Shown here piece after piece: positions 20,552 through 21,493 of a stretch of 21,493 bases of DNA. The notes beneath the pieces were generated by a model, which was not told the DNA's origin, ran no database searches, and was given only the letters and a program-made list of their open reading frames with translations. A program made the translations under genes and the position numbers. This DNA is from a virus. Where the stretch lies: the IMG/VR virus record IMGVR_UViG_3300021074_000131, positions 1 to 21,493 of that record, one strand, 5' to 3'. Numbering within the stretch: the first letter of the stretch is position 1; the number at the start of each line of letters is the position of its first letter.

Positions 20552-20689
20552 ATGAAAACCTGTGTTGGTTGCGGAAAGCAAGTCTCTTGCGGATGTCAGT
20601 TAGTTAATGGATTATGTTCAGCTTGTAGAAAAATTAAGAAAGGAGTAATAGATGTTACAACCAAAGCTTACAAATTGTTCGGAGTGTAA
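20552..20689 (+). CDS. Small zinc-ribbon-like protein (45 aa)
   Basis: The frame from the ATG at 20552 to the TAA at 20687-20689 has six Cys in CVGCGKQVSCGCQLVNGLC followed by SAC, giving CxxC...CxC...CxxC, a clear metal-binding pattern, then a basic helix. Small Cys-rich proteins of this kind recur among crAss-like structural genes. It follows the 186-aa gene by 1 base and overlaps the next by 38 bases in another frame. Possibly a virion or assembly accessory. Confidence 0.75.
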   Translation: MKTCVGCGKQVSCGCQLVNGLCSACRKIKKGVIDVTTKAYKLFGV

Positions 20690-21032
20690 TGACATTCAGA
20701 TACTTTTAAATAAGATAGACTGCAAGCTAGCAAAATTAGGACATGTTTTATATGGAAATGTAGTATTCCTGTTAACCAATAGTATTTCAGCAGTAGTGAT
20801 GTATGATCTGCTGAACTACAAACGAATACTCACTTATAAACAAGTAAGTCCTGATTACTGTGAGAATTATACAGTAGAGATGATTTCCAGTGTGGTAAGA
20901 AGACTTACTGCTGGTGAAGTTTGCACATCATGTAATGATGATGTCACTATCATCACTACAACATCAACCACCACTACTATCCCCCATACCACAACTACCA
21001 CTACAACAATAACCACAATTAGTCCAAATTAA
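20652..21032 (+). CDS. Virion protein with Thr-rich C-terminal tail (126 aa)
   Basis: Begins MLQPKLTNCSECNDIQ, with a CxxC, then a helical section (LLNKIDCKLAKLGHVLYGN), a moderately hydrophobic stretch and EVCTSCNDDV. The last 27 residues are mostly Thr in two blocks (TTTSTTTT and T7) split by IPH, coded by mixed Thr codons. An AAGGAG lies 7 bases before the ATG, so this start is well supported although it overlaps the 45-aa gene. The Thr tail matches that of the 387-aa protein and may be exposed or modified. Confidence 0.7.
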   Translation: MLQPKLTNCSECNDIQILLNKIDCKLAKLGHVLYGNVVFLLTNSISAVVMYDLLNYKRILTYKQVSPDYCENYTVEMISSVVRRLTAGEVCTSCNDDVTIITTTSTTTTIPHTTTTTTTITTISPN

Positions 21033-21053
21033 TCACCTCTTAATATATAAATT

Positions 21054-21493
21054 ATGTCTTGTACAAATTGTTTCGGTGGTTGTGTAGAGACCACATCAGA
21101 TAAATGTGTAAAATACACAGGAAGTCCAATAACATTTCTTAATATCCATACAGGGGATTCATTAGAAGCAGTTGAAAAAGCTATAACCGACTATCTAACC
21201 ACAGTATTAAGTGGAATAGGTATACTCCCTGTAATAGAACCAACTCTCATCTGTGATACAGTAAAGCAATATTTTCCATGTGAAGAGTGTGGTTCTCCTA
21301 CATTAATAGATATTCTCACAGCTATTATTCAGGCAATATGTGCTATAGAAGTAGAGATTGCTGTTGAAAGAGGAAGAATTGATGCTATAGAAGCAGATTA
21401 TACTGTAGGATGTCTTAGGGCTGCACCAAGAGATGGCACTCATGTTATTCTTCAGGAAGTCATAACTACTCTCTGTACAGCAATAGATGATAT
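21054..21493 (+). CDS. Cys-rich fibre-like structural protein, 3' end cut off
   Basis: Open from the ATG at 21054 to the right edge, 146 codons and two bases. It starts MSCTNCFGGCVETTSDKCVKYTG (written here as two parts: CxxC...C at the front, then KCVKYTG), then IHTGDSLEAVEKAITDYL, PTLICDTVKQYFPCEECG, and helices. I recall this N-terminal form from crAss-like structural proteins that carry the head or tail fibres, often followed by collagen- or beta-type repeats beyond this edge. The assignment to head or tail cannot be made from the part shown. Confidence 0.7.
   Translation, partial: MSCTNCFGGCVETTSDKCVKYTGSPITFLNIHTGDSLEAVEKAITDYLTTVLSGIGILPVIEPTLICDTVKQYFPCEECGSPTLIDILTAIIQAICAIEVEIAVERGRIDAIEADYTVGCLRAAPRDGTHVILQEVITTLCTAIDD

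Noticed and set aside
1-21493. Genome-wide reassignment of TAG or TGA
   Set aside because: The terminase, portal, scaffold, capsid and other large genes contain no internal TAG or TGA, and both codons serve as ordinary stops elsewhere in the window.
1-21493. CRISPR array, insertion sequence or reverse transcriptase
   Set aside because: No regular repeat-spacer array, transposase or reverse transcriptase motif was seen.

Overview
This window looks like part of a tailed phage of the crAss-like group (Crassvirales) that infects Bacteroidales. The evidence is a syntenic plus-strand block of IHF-like DNA-binding protein, large terminase, portal (864 aa), acidic scaffold-like protein and crAss-type major capsid protein, followed by Cys-rich, Thr-tailed structural proteins. 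The DNA is AT-rich, and two plus-strand promoters match the Bacteroides TTTG-N19-TAnnTTTG form. All assignments come from reading the sequence; no database search was run.

Layout. (1) 1-5296, minus strand: a train of small genes (36-131 aa), mostly unrecognised, plus a GH16-type glycoside hydrolase (627-1394) and, at the left edge, a truncated Imm5-like protein with an Ala/Tyr repeat. Most junctions are 4-base ATGA overlaps, and many unit starts have a strong Shine-Dalgarno (AAGGAG or GGAGG). Three genes too short for a 60-aa cutoff were added (2021-2191, 2615-2725, 5774-5944). (2) About 4694-6352: an unusually sparse, AT-rich stretch with hairpins, ATATCA motifs, a triplicated GTTGTTC...TATA motif, and several protein-like minus-strand frames broken by TAG, TGA, a missing start or a frameshift. 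(3) 6353-6754, minus: a 133-aa gene ending in a cUUCGg hairpin. (4) 6755-6922: the divergent switch between the two transcription directions. (5) 6923-7801, plus: a free-standing GIY-YIG endonuclease with its own promoter. (6) 7887-21493, plus: the packaging and virion module, with strong terminators after the major capsid gene and after the 387-aa structural gene; the last gene runs off the right edge.

How the genes fit together: the plus-strand module packages DNA (terminase), builds the procapsid (portal, scaffold, capsid) and adds connectors and surface proteins. The minus-strand small genes resemble an early or host-interaction set. Translation signals differ between the arms: Shine-Dalgarno and stop-start coupling on the left, A-rich SD-less leaders before the two most likely abundant virion proteins on the right. 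The window uses the standard code in all large genes. In-frame TAG and TGA codons occur only in the short left-arm relict frames, which therefore look more like decay than recoding, although recoding is known in this phage group and is worth testing.
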